64,000 nt of DNA, taken from contig NZ_JADBEG010000001.1 of NCBI RefSeq assembly GCF_014873755.1, positions 1,924,501 through 1,988,500 on the forward strand, in the 5' to 3' direction. Positions 1 through 12,500 of the stretch are shown in pieces; position 1 is the stretch's first letter, and each line of letters starts with the position of its first letter. Made by a program: the position numbers and the translations under genes. A model generated the notes under the pieces. That model made no database searches, was not told the origin of the DNA, and saw nothing but the letters and a program-made list of their open reading frames with translations. The stretch comes from Amycolatopsis lexingtonensis (lineage in GTDB: Bacteria > Actinomycetota > Actinomycetes > Mycobacteriales > Pseudonocardiaceae).

Positions 1-562
1 CCGCCAGCTGGGCGGGAGTCAGCTTGGCCGCCGCCTCGAAGACCTTCTGCTGGTGCTCCTTGATCCGCTCGTCCACAAACCGGCTCAGCTCGAAGGCCAG
101 CCGCCCGGTCTGGCGGACCGTGACGTCGTCCACCAGCGGCCGCGCCGCCGACGTGATGACGATTCCCGAGGCCGCCCCGGCCGAGGATTGTGAGACGCCC
201 ACCGAGTAGGTCTCGCGCGGATTGACGGGCCCGTCGAGTGAGAAGTCCCGGAGCCGCTCGAGCAGCGCGTGCCACTCGGCGACCTCGCCTGGCACTCCGG
301 TGGCCTCGACGTCGGCCACGGTCAGGCTCATGCCGCGGTCGCCGGTGCGGAAGCAGCGCGCGTAGGAGTTGAGCGCCGACACCCACAGCGCCTCGACGAG
401 CACCGGATCCACGCGAGGGTGGGCCAGTTCCGCGACGAGCCGTTCGCAGCACTTGAGGGTGAACTGGAGGTCGTCGAAGATCGCGACGAGGTCGGCCAGG
501 CCCAGTGCGCCGGGGGTGGCCAGCTGCCGGGCGCTCGAAGGGGTCGTCGTGGAAGCGGGCAT
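1..562 (-). CDS. Unrecognised protein, C-terminus off the window
   Basis: An open frame on the minus strand runs from an ATG at 562 to the window edge (187 codons read, no stop), so only the N-terminal part is seen. The protein starts MPASTTTPSSARQLATPG and continues as a mixed-charge soluble sequence with two neighbouring Cys (FTLKCCERLV) and a later helical stretch rich in Lys, Glu and Gln (DERIKEHQQKVFEAAAKL). I see no signal peptide, membrane segment or known motif and do not recognise the family. An in-frame ATG at 580 is an alternative start; the 562 start has GGAGG directly against it. It lies 20-37 bases downstream of the beta-galactosidase stop on the same strand, so it may be the next gene of that operon. 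Confidence 0.6.
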   Translation of the reverse strand, partial: MPASTTTPSSARQLATPGALGLADLVAIFDDLQFTLKCCERLVAELAHPRVDPVLVEALWVSALNSYARCFRTGDRGMSLTVADVEATGVPGEVAEWHALLERLRDFSLDGPVNPRETYSVGVSQSSAGAASGIVITSAARPLVDDVTVRQTGRLAFELSRFVDERIKEHQQKVFEAAAKLTPAQLA

Positions 563-599
563 CCTCCAACGACACCGCATCCGGGAGCGTCCCGGGGTC

Positions 600-4536
<3,937 letters not shown>

Positions 4537-4567
4537 CCGTCGAGTATGCCCGCCCGCGGCCGGGCCG

Positions 4568-5959
4568 CTACCCGAGCGGGGTGCGTTCCCGCCGCTTCGA
4601 GACGAAGCGCCAGCCCACCGCGAGCACCACGGCCAGCACCGGGATCGAGTAGAACGCGATCTTCTCGGCGCCGTCGGAGAAGCCCATCAGCACGACGACC
4701 AGCACCAGGAACGCCAGCGTCGCCCAGCCCGAGTACGGCGCCCACGGCATCCGGTACGACGGCCGTTCGACCTCGCCGCGCAGGGCGGCCTGGCGCAGGC
4801 GCAGCTGGCAGAAGACCAGCGTCGCCCACGTGGTGATCACGCCGAGCGAGGCGATCGCGATGGCGATGTCGAACGCGTCTTTGGGCACCAGGTAGTTCAG
4901 CACCACGCCGAGCAGGTAGGCGACCGAGGTGAACAGGATGCCGCCGTAGGGCACGTGGCGGCCGCTCATCCGGCTGACGAACGACGGCGCCTCGCCCTTC
5001 TCGGCCAGCGAGCGCAGGATCCGGCCGGTCGAGTAGAGCCCGGAGTTGACGCTGGACAGCGCCGCGGTGAGCACGACCGCGTTCATCACGTCGCCGATGC
5101 CCGGGATGCCCAGGCGCGAGAACACCGTGACGAACGGGCTCTCGTCGCCGTTGTAGAACGGCCAGGGCAGCAGCATCGCCAGCATCAGCACGGAGCCGAC
5201 GTAGAACACGCCGATCCGCCACACCACGCCGTTGATCGCCTTCGGCAGCACCTTGCGGGCGTTCTTGGTCTCGCCGGCCGCGATGCCGACGACCTCGATG
5301 GCCGAGTAGGCGAAGATGACCGCCTGCAGCGTCATCAGCGCGATCCCGATGCCGGCCGGGAAGAGTCCACTGTGGCCGGTCAGGTTGTGCGGCCCGGCGG
5401 TGGTGCCGCCGATGTCCGCGCTGGTGAGCACGAGGCCGATCGCGGTGATCAGGAAGACGACGATGGCCAGCACCTTGACCACCGAGAACCAGAACTCGAG
5501 CTCCCCGAACAGCTTCACCGAAAGCAGGTTCACCGCGATCAGCACGCCGAGCGCGACCAGCGCGGTGATCCACTGCGGCACGTCCGGCAGCCACTTGTGC
5601 ACGTAGATGGCCACGGCGGTGATCTCCGCGATGCCGGTCATCGCCCAGTTCACCCAGTACATCCAGCCGGAGACGAACCCGGCCCACGGGCCGATGAACT
5701 TCCGTGCGTAGGTGACGAAGCTGCCGGAGCTGGGCTCGTGCAGGACGAGTTCGCCGAGCGCGCGCATCACGAAGTAGGCGGCCACCCCGCAGATCGCGTA
5801 GGAGAAGATCAGCGACGGGCCGACCTGGTGCAGCTTGCCGCCGGCACCGAGGAAGAGCCCGACGCCGATCGCGCCGCCGATGGCGATCATCTGCACTTGG
5901 CGGTTGCCCAGCGCTTTCGAGTAGCTTTCACCTTTTTCGGTGAGGAGCGAGGAATCCAT
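4568..5959 (-). CDS. ansP: Amino acid permease, L-asparagine permease type (APC superfamily)
   Basis: A 463-aa integral membrane protein with about 12 hydrophobic segments. The N-terminal signature QMIAIGGAIGVGLFLGAG and the following GELVLHEPSSGSFVTYAR are characteristic of the AAT branch of the APC superfamily. The region SGWMYWVNWAMTGIAEITAV resembles L-asparagine permeases more than other branch members. It would import asparagine or a related amino acid by proton symport at the cytoplasmic membrane. The gene is divergent from a glutaminase, which fits an amide-nitrogen uptake and use theme. TAGCGT lies 9 bases before the ATG without a clear ribosome site, so the transcript may be leaderless. 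Substrate assignment is by resemblance; a D-serine/alanine/glycine permease is the alternative. Confidence 0.85.
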   Translation of the reverse strand: MDSSLLTEKGESYSKALGNRQVQMIAIGGAIGVGLFLGAGGKLHQVGPSLIFSYAICGVAAYFVMRALGELVLHEPSSGSFVTYARKFIGPWAGFVSGWMYWVNWAMTGIAEITAVAIYVHKWLPDVPQWITALVALGVLIAVNLLSVKLFGELEFWFSVVKVLAIVVFLITAIGLVLTSADIGGTTAGPHNLTGHSGLFPAGIGIALMTLQAVIFAYSAIEVVGIAAGETKNARKVLPKAINGVVWRIGVFYVGSVLMLAMLLPWPFYNGDESPFVTVFSRLGIPGIGDVMNAVVLTAALSSVNSGLYSTGRILRSLAEKGEAPSFVSRMSGRHVPYGGILFTSVAYLLGVVLNYLVPKDAFDIAIAIASLGVITTWATLVFCQLRLRQAALRGEVERPSYRMPWAPYSGWATLAFLVLVVVLMGFSDGAEKIAFYSIPVLAVVLAVGWRFVSKRRERTPLG

Positions 5960-6105
5960 GGTCCACGGACGCTAGAGCTTGTGCGGCAAGTCACCAAGCG
6001 GACTAAGGAAGACTTAAGGTGTGCCGGAGATCACCGCACGTTTTTCCCGCTATTACCCGGTTTCGATTTGACAGGGGTGCCGCGCGCCCGGATCCGGGCG
6101 CCTTC

Positions 6106-6111
6106 TACGCT
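6106..6111 (+). promoter_or_regulatory. Possible -10 box of a leaderless glutaminase promoter
   Basis: TACGCT fits the actinobacterial TAnnnT consensus and ends 6 bases before the GTG start, the spacing of a leaderless transcript. No convincing -35 box is seen at the usual distance. Confidence 0.35.
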
Positions 6112-6117
6112 ACGGCG

Positions 6118-7023
6118 GTGGACCTCGCGGCGCTGCTGGACCGGATCGCCGACGACGTCGCGTCCGACGTCGGCCGCGGCGCTGTCGCGGACTACATTCC
6201 CGCACTGGCCAGGGTCGAGCCGCGGCGGTTCGGCATGGCGGTGGCCGAAGTGGACGGTGCGCTGCACGGCGTCGGCGACTGGCGGCACCCGTTCTCCGTG
6301 CAGAGCATGTCCAAAGTGTTCACCCTCGCCTTGACGCTTTCCCGCGGCGACGGCGTGTGGGCGCGGGTCGGCCGCGAACCGTCGGGCGACCCGTTCAATT
6401 CGCTGGTGCAGCTGGAACACGAGGATGGCATCCCGCGCAACCCGTTCATCAACGCGGGCGCGCTGGTGGTGACCGACGAACTCGCGCGCCACGGCGACGC
6501 GGCGGAGGCGTTGCTCGCGTTCCTGCGGGAGGAGAGCGGCCGCCCCGAAATCGACGTCGACCCCGAGGTGGCGGCGTCGGAGGCGGGCCACGCCGACCGC
6601 AACCGCGCCCTCGCGTACTTCATGGCCTCCTACGGCAACATGCGCCACCCGGTGCCGTCGGTGCTCGACCAGTACGTCCGCCAGTGCTCGATCGCGATGA
6701 GCTGCGCGGACGTCGCCCGCTCGGCGTTGTTCCTGGCCCGCCACGGCGTCCGCAACGACGGGTCCCGCCTGCTCGGCCTGAGCGCGGCCAAGCGCATCAA
6801 CGCGGTGATGCTGACGTGCGGCACCTACGACGCGGCGGGCGAGTTCGCCTACCGCGTCGGCCTCCCGGGCAAGAGCGGCGTGGGCGGCGGCATCGTCGCG
6901 ATCGTCCCGGGCCGGTGCGCGGTGTGCGTGTGGAGCCCGGGTTTGGACGCACGCGGCAACTCCGTGGCGGGGGTGGCCGCGCTCGACCGGTTCACGACGC
7001 TGACCGGGTGGTCGGTCTTCTGA
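6118..7023 (+). CDS. glsA: Glutaminase
   Basis: A 301-aa serine-dependent glutaminase that hydrolyses L-glutamine to glutamate and ammonia. The Ser-x-x-Lys catalytic pair is S63 and K66 in QSMSKVF. Further family blocks are NPFINAGALV, NRALAYFMASYGN and YRVGLPGKSGVGGGI with the conserved Tyr. The frame is open back to 6019, but the family normally begins near the GTG at 6118 (VDLAALLDRIADDV). That start has no ribosome site; TACGCT ends 6 bases before it, which suggests a leaderless mRNA. It is divergent from the amino acid permease and convergent with the YheO-type regulator, whose stop codon lies only 1 base away. Confidence 0.92.
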   Translation: MDLAALLDRIADDVASDVGRGAVADYIPALARVEPRRFGMAVAEVDGALHGVGDWRHPFSVQSMSKVFTLALTLSRGDGVWARVGREPSGDPFNSLVQLEHEDGIPRNPFINAGALVVTDELARHGDAAEALLAFLREESGRPEIDVDPEVAASEAGHADRNRALAYFMASYGNMRHPVPSVLDQYVRQCSIAMSCADVARSALFLARHGVRNDGSRLLGLSAAKRINAVMLTCGTYDAAGEFAYRVGLPGKSGVGGGIVAIVPGRCAVCVWSPGLDARGNSVAGVAALDRFTTLTGWSVF

Positions 7024-7024
7024 G

Positions 7025-7642
7025 TCAGCGCAGGTAGTTGTAGACGGTGGCGCGTGAGATCCCCAGCAGTTCCGTCAGCGCCGGCACCGCGTTCTTCAGC
7101 TCCAGGAACCCGCGCTCCTTCACCGACCGGACGAGGTCCTTCTTCGCCGCCGCCGGGAGGGTGCGCGGGGTGTGGCCGCGGTCGGCCGCGTAGGCCTCGA
7201 CCAGGGTGCGGAGTTCGTCGGCGGTGCGGGCGCGCAGGGTTTCGGCCAGCGGGGCGGGTTCGGCGGTGGCGGCCAGGCGTGTCAGGGCGTGGGCCGCCGC
7301 GGCGAGCTGGGAGACGTCGAGGTTCAGGCACAGCGCGGCCACGTACTCGCCGGCGGAGTTGCGGATGCCGATCGACGTGCTCTTCGCCGGGCGGCCGTCC
7401 GGGAACCGGTTCGGGTAGTTCTGCAGCACGTCCGGGAAGCCCGGGTCGGCGATCCGCGCCAGGCCCAGCTCGGTGGCGGGGTCGCCGACGGCGCGACCGG
7501 ACAGGGCGCCTTCGATCGCGCGGACGGCGTGGGCCGGGTCGCGCAGGTCGTGCAGCACCACTTCGCACAGGCCGGGGAACATCCGGCCGACGGCGTGGGC
7601 GATCTTCTCCGCCTCGCGCAGCAGCAGCTCGTCCTCGGTCAT
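7025..7642 (-). CDS. YheO-like PAS/helix-turn-helix regulator
   Basis: A 205-aa regulator with an N-terminal PAS-type (YheO-like) sensor domain (IAHAVGRMFPGLCEVVLHDL, then GRPAKSTSIGIRNSAGEYV) and a C-terminal HTH_22-type DNA-binding domain ending LTELLGISRATVYNYLR. This family commonly controls amino acid catabolic genes. Its ATG overlaps the stop of the threonine-synthase-like gene by 4 bases (ATGA), so the two are translated together. Two tandem palindromes lie upstream of the operon and are candidate autoregulatory sites. The inducer is unknown but may be the substrate of the partner enzyme. Confidence 0.85.
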   Translation of the reverse strand: MTEDELLLREAEKIAHAVGRMFPGLCEVVLHDLRDPAHAVRAIEGALSGRAVGDPATELGLARIADPGFPDVLQNYPNRFPDGRPAKSTSIGIRNSAGEYVAALCLNLDVSQLAAAAHALTRLAATAEPAPLAETLRARTADELRTLVEAYAADRGHTPRTLPAAAKKDLVRSVKERGFLELKNAVPALTELLGISRATVYNYLR

Positions 7643-8748
7643 CCGAGCAGCTCCCGCAGCTTGTCGGCCGCCTTCAAGCCGGAGCCGGTGAGGACGACGA
7701 CGGTGGTTTCGCCCGGCCGGATCGCGCCGCGGGCGCGGAAGACGTCGATGGCCGCGGCGGCGGTCGCGCTGGTCGGCTCGGCGTAGAGACCCATCGCCGC
7801 CAGGCGGCGGGCCGCGGCGGCGATGGCGTCCTCCTCGATCGCGGCCGTGTCGCCGCCGGAGCGGCGGATCGCCGCGACGACCTCCGGCAGCCGCACCGGC
7901 TGCCGGATGGCGGTGCCTTCGGCGACGGTCGGGGCGAACGGCGGCGGCTGCCGGTCGTGGACGGCGGCGTCGATGGGGGAGCAGTTCCGCGGTTGCGCGA
8001 CGAGCAGCCGCGGCCGCCGCGTGATCGAGCCGGCGGCCAGCAGCTCGCCGAACCCGAGGTCGCAGCCCAGCACGATGCTGCCCGCGCCGGCCACCGTGAC
8101 GACGGCGTCGGGCGCGCGGAAGCCGAGGTCTTCCCACAGCTCGTAGGCGAGGGTCTTGGTGCCCTGCAGGAAGAACGGGTGCCAGTTGTGGCTGGCGTAG
8201 GTCGTCGTGACCGAGCGCCGGACGGCCTCGGCGGCGGTGTCGTCCCGGCTGCCGGGCACCAGCTCGACGGTCGCGCCGTACGCGCGGGTCTGCAGGACCT
8301 TGGCGGGCGAGGTCCCCTCGGGGGCCAGGACGGTCGCCGCGATCCCGGCCGCGGCGCTGTAGGCCGCGACCGACGAGCCGCCGTTGCCGGAGCTGTCTTC
8401 CAGGAGTTCCTTCACCCCGGCGCCGGCCAGCGCGGAGACCATGACGCTGGTGCCGCGGTCCTTGAAGCTGCCGGTCGGGCTGAACCACTCGAGCTTGAAC
8501 CGGACGTCGGCGTCGCCCCAGCGCCGCGGCACCAGCGGGGTACAGCCTTCGCCCAGCGAGACCGGCTGGAGGTCGCCGGGCAGCGCGGCCCGGTAGCGCC
8601 AGAGCGACCGGACCCCGGTGTCGACGTCGCCGGGGCCGAGCCCGGGCAGCGGGGCCACGGTGAGCGGGGCGCCGTCGTCGCCGCGCCACCGCAGCGGGTC
8701 ACCCGGGTACCGCTTGCCCGAGCGGTCGTCGGTGTACCAGTAGTCCAC
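7639..8748 (-). CDS. PLP-dependent threonine-synthase-like enzyme
   Basis: A 369-aa fold-type II pyridoxal-phosphate enzyme of the threonine synthase/cysteate synthase group. The Schiff-base lysine is K96 in SPTGSFKDRG, and the phosphate-binding loop is SSGNGGSSVAAY. The GTG start at 8748 is chosen because AAGGAGG precedes it by 4 bases; an upstream ATG at 8796 would read through the presumed operators. It is coupled to a YheO-type regulator rather than to homoserine kinase or dehydrogenase genes, so it is probably a catabolic or specialised lyase/synthase and not the housekeeping ThrC. Candidate activities include amino acid ammonia-lyase chemistry; the substrate cannot be fixed from sequence. 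Confidence 0.82.
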   Translation of the reverse strand: MDYWYTDDRSGKRYPGDPLRWRGDDGAPLTVAPLPGLGPGDVDTGVRSLWRYRAALPGDLQPVSLGEGCTPLVPRRWGDADVRFKLEWFSPTGSFKDRGTSVMVSALAGAGVKELLEDSSGNGGSSVAAYSAAAGIAATVLAPEGTSPAKVLQTRAYGATVELVPGSRDDTAAEAVRRSVTTTYASHNWHPFFLQGTKTLAYELWEDLGFRAPDAVVTVAGAGSIVLGCDLGFGELLAAGSITRRPRLLVAQPRNCSPIDAAVHDRQPPPFAPTVAEGTAIRQPVRLPEVVAAIRRSGGDTAAIEEDAIAAAARRLAAMGLYAEPTSATAAAAIDVFRARGAIRPGETTVVVLTGSGLKAADKLRELLG

Positions 8749-8761
8749 AGTGCCTCCTTGC

Positions 8762-8795
8762 TGGACGATCAGTCCAAGCGTAGACGATATGTCCA
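8762..8795. promoter_or_regulatory. Two tandem palindromes, probable operators of the threonine-synthase-like operon
   Basis: TGGACGATCAGTCCA (8762-8776) is an inverted repeat TGGAC-n5-GTCCA, and TAGACGATATGTCCA (8781-8795) is a second, one-mismatch copy with the same inner GACGAT. They begin 13 bases upstream of the GTG start and are 19 bases apart centre to centre. The likely binder is the YheO-type regulator of the same operon; this is inferred from position. Confidence 0.6.
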
Positions 8796-9141
8796 CTGTT
8801 ACCGACGGGTATGCGAAATGTCTTCAGCTTTTCTCAGGGAAAATTTGTAACGCGGAGAGGGAAGATTGCGATCACTGCCGCTCGTCGGACGTCGGGTGGC
8901 GCACTGATGGTGTTCGCTCGAATACCGGTGGTCGTGCCGCGGCCGACGGTCCCGGAGGGTGGGTGCCTGATCGTGTGAGCACGGGGGATCCGGGTGGGCG
9001 TCGAATCCACAGTGGACCCCCGGTGGAGCGCGGAGGGGGTCGCGCATTCACGGGCGGATTCTTGTCAGCGCCCGTAAAGGTAATGACTAATGCTCGCTCG
9101 CGGCCGCATAATTGACGTCCAATGCGGTCGTCGAGAAGGGG

Positions 9142-9177
9142 ATACCGGTCGGTCGGTATTACTTTCCCGATATACCG
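9142..9177. promoter_or_regulatory. Inverted repeat with extra half-site in the PKS leader region
   Basis: ATACCGGTCGGTCGGTAT (9142-9159) is an inverted repeat ATACCG-n6-CGGTAT, and ATACCG occurs again at 9172-9177. It resembles a TetR-type operator. No regulator gene is adjacent, so any binder would act in trans. Confidence 0.4.
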
Positions 9178-9442
9178 TGGTAGCAATGCCGAAACTTCCG
9201 ACCCGCCGGACGGAGTGAGCCGGTGCGGGTAACCGCCCGGCGTCCACCAGGCGGGATGGGTTGCGCCGTCCGGCGGCGTAGGTCGGGTGGACCACCGCCG
9301 GGAACCGGTCCGGACGTCACGGCCGGCAATCCGGTCCCGCATCCCGGACGCGGAGAACATGACGGCGACGTTAAATTCTTGCGCTGACGGCCTGGTCCGT
9401 CTCGAATTTTCTGAACCGCGGCGATGAAATCGCGGTGGGTTG

Positions 9443-9471
9443 TTGACGACGTGGAGGGAACCCGCTTAAGT
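9443..9471 (+). promoter_or_regulatory. Candidate promoter of the lipid synthase operon
   Basis: TTGACG at 9443-9448 and TTAAGT at 9466-9471 are separated by 17 bases. The -35 is good; the -10 departs from TAnnnT at its second base. Transcription would begin about 38 bases before the ATG at 9516, which has GCGGGAG at 9504-9510 as its ribosome site. Confidence 0.4.
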
Positions 9472-9515
9472 ACTCCCCGTTACCCCTCACCCATTCGTGC
9501 GTAGCGGGAGTTTCC

Positions 9516-12500
9516 ATGCGTCTGTCGAAAGACGACTCCGCGCCGGCCGGGCTGGTTGTCGCCGTGTCGCCGCTGCGATGGCCGTCGGCACGCGGGGTCG
9601 CCGCCGTCGCGCGCGGGGGCGGGCTCGGCGTGCTCGACCTGACCGCCGGGGACGCCGCCGGCGCGGAGGAGCTGGCGCTGCTGGGCGAATGGGGTGTCCC
9701 GGCGTTCGGGGTCCGGCTCGCGGGCCCGCCGCCGGGTGCGGAGCTGCCCGAAGCCGTCACCACGGTCCTGCTGACCGAAGACGCCGGGTGCACGGCACAC
9801 GACTTCCCGGGCCGCCGGGTGCTCGCCGAGGTCACGTCCCGTTCGTCGGCCGCGCGGGTGGTCGACGCCGGGGCGCACGGCCTCATCGCGCGGGGTCACG
9901 AGTGCGGTGGCCGGACGGGTGAACTGAGCACGTTCGTGTTGCTGCAGGCCCTGCTCGCCGACGACGCGCCCGACGTCCCGGTGTGGGCCGCGGGCGGGAT
10001 CGGGCCGCACACCGCCGCGGCCGCCATCGCCGGTGGCGCCGCCGGCGTCGTGCTCGATACGCAGCTCGCCCTGCTGCCCGAAGCCGAGCTGCCGGCTCGG
10101 CTCACCGCCGGCCTGACCGGGCTCGACGGCTCGGAAACGACCGTCGTCGACGGCGTCCGCGTGCTCGCGCGCCGGGGTGCCGAGCCGCTCGAAGCGGGAC
10201 AGGACGTCTTCCTCGCCACCCGGTTCCGCGACCGCTGGGGCACGGTGACCGCGGCCGTCCGCGGCCTGGCCGACGCCGTCGAGACGGCGCTGCGCGGGGA
10301 AACGCCGGTGCTGGGCCCGGACAGCGCGGGCAGCCGCGCGCTCGGCACGGCGCTGCCGATCGCGCAGGGCCCGATGACCCGCGTCAGCGATCAGCCCGCG
10401 TTCGCCGCCGAGGTCGCGGCGGGCGGCGCGCTGCCGTTCATCGCGCTGGCCCTGTCCGGCGCGGACCAGACCCGGGACGTCCTGGAACGGACCCGCGAAA
10501 CCGTCGGCGACGCGCCGTGGGGCGTCGGCGTGCTCGGGTTCGCCGCCGACGACGTCAAAGCCGCCCAGCTGGCGGTGATCCGCGAGCTGCGGCCGACCCA
10601 CGCGATCATCGCGGGCGGGCGCCCGGCGCAGGCCGCGGTCCTGGAGGACGCCGGGATCTCGACGTTCCTGCACGTGCCCTCGCCCGGACTGCTGAAGCAG
10701 TTCCTCGAGGCCGGGGCGCGCAAGTTCGTCTTCGAAGGCTCGGAATGCGGTGGCCACGTCGGGCCGCGCACCAGCTTTCCGTTGTGGGAGGCGCAGCTCG
10801 GCGTCCTCGCCGACTTCCTCGCCACCACGCCGGATGCCGCCGCGGGGCTGCAGCTGCTGTTCGCCGGGGGCGTCCACGACGCGCGGTCGGCCGCGATGGT
10901 GGCCGCGCTCGCCGCGCCGGTGGCGGCGCGGGGTGCGGCGATCGGGCTGCTGATGGGCACCGCGTACCTGTTCACCCGCGAGGCCGTCGAGGCGGGCGCG
11001 GTGCTGCCGGGGTTCCAGCGGCAGCTGCTGGCCGCCCGGCACACCGACCTGCTGGAAACCGCGCCGGGCCACGCCACCCGCTGCGTCCGCAGCCCGTTCA
11101 CCGCGGAGTACGCGGCGATCAAGGCGGACCTCGCCGAGCGCGGCGTGCCCAGCCGCGACGCGTGGGAACAGCTGGAGACGCTCAACGTCGGACGCCTCCG
11201 CCTGGCGAGCAAGGGCATCGAGCGCGTCGGCGCCGAGCTGCGTGACGTCGGCGAGGACCGGCAGCTCGCCGAAGGCATGTTCATGGCGGGCGAGGTCGCG
11301 GTGCTCCGCTCGGCCGTGACGACGATCGCCGACCTGCACCACGCCGTGGGGGCGGGCGCGGACGCCTTCCTGCGCGCGCGGGCCGCGGAGTTCGGGGCCA
11401 CCGAACCGGAACCCGCCGCGCCCGAACCCCTCGACATCGCGATCGTCGGGATGGCGTGCCTGTTCCCGCAGGCCCCCGACCTGGCGTCGTTCTGGGCGAA
11501 CGTGCTGTCCGGAGTGGACGCCGTCACGGAGGTCCCGCCGCAGCGCTGGGACACCTCGCTGTACTACGACCCGGACGGGCAGGGCGAGAAGACGCCGTCG
11601 CGCTGGGGCGGGTTCCTGCCCGAGATCGGCTTCGACCCGCTGCGCTACGGCATCCCGCCGTCGTCGCTGGCCAGCATCGAACCCGTGCAGCTGCTGGCGT
11701 TGGAGGCCGCGCACCGCGCGCTGGTGGACGCCGGCTACGAGAAGCGCGCGTTCGACCGCTCGCGGACGTCGGTGGTGTTCGGCGCCGAGGCGGGCAGCGA
11801 CCTGTCGAACGCGATGAGCCTGCGGACCGTGCTGCCGTCCTATGTGGGCGAACTGCCGTCCGAACTGGACGAACGGCTGCCGCGGATCACCGAGGACTCG
11901 TTCCCCGGCGTGCTGGCCAACGTCATCGCCGGGCGGATCGCCAACCGGCTCGACCTCGGCGGGGCGAACTACACCGTCGACGCGGCCTGCGCGTCTTCGC
12001 TGACCGCTGTCGATGTAGCCTGCAAGGAGCTGACCGCGGGCACCAGCGACCTCGTCCTCTGCGGGGGCGCGGACCTGCACAACGGCATCAACGACTACCT
12101 CCTGTTCGCCTCGGCGCACGCCCTCTCGCCGACCGGGCGGTCGGCGACGTTCGACAGCGCGGCGGACGGCATCGCGCTCGGCGAAGGTGTCGCCTGCGTC
12201 GCGCTCAAGCGCCTGGCCGACGCCGAACGCGACGGCGACCGGGTCTACGCGGTGATCAAGGGCGTCGGTGCGGCGTCCGACGGCCGCGCGCTGGGGCTGA
12301 CCGCGCCGCGGCCGGAAGGCCAGCACGCCGCACTGACCCGCGCCTATCGCAACGCCGGTGTCTCTCCCGCGCAGGTCGGACTGGTGGAGGCACACGGCAC
12401 CGGGACCGTCGTCGGCGACCGGACCGAGCTGGCCACGCTGACGAAGGTGTTCACCGAGGCCGGGGCCGCCCCGGGCGGCTGCACGATCGGGTCGGTGAAG

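Larger units (their letters stand above)
8797..9515. other. Long intergenic region upstream of the lipid synthase operon
   Basis: About 720 bases with no convincing gene; the open frames here lack ribosome sites and known motifs. The base composition is visibly less GC-rich than the flanking coding DNA, as expected of a control region. It holds an inverted repeat at 9142-9159 with a third half-site at 9172-9177, and a plausible promoter at 9443-9471. No tRNA, terminator hairpin with a T-run, or riboswitch-like structure was seen. Confidence 0.5.

Noticed and set aside
7639-8748. Housekeeping threonine synthase (thrC)
   Set aside because: No homoserine pathway genes are adjacent and a catabolite-type regulator is coupled to it, so the gene symbol is withheld.
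8872-9360. A 162-codon minus-strand frame in the gap before the lipid operon
   Set aside because: No ribosome site, no motif, and composition unlike neighbouring genes; the region looks regulatory.
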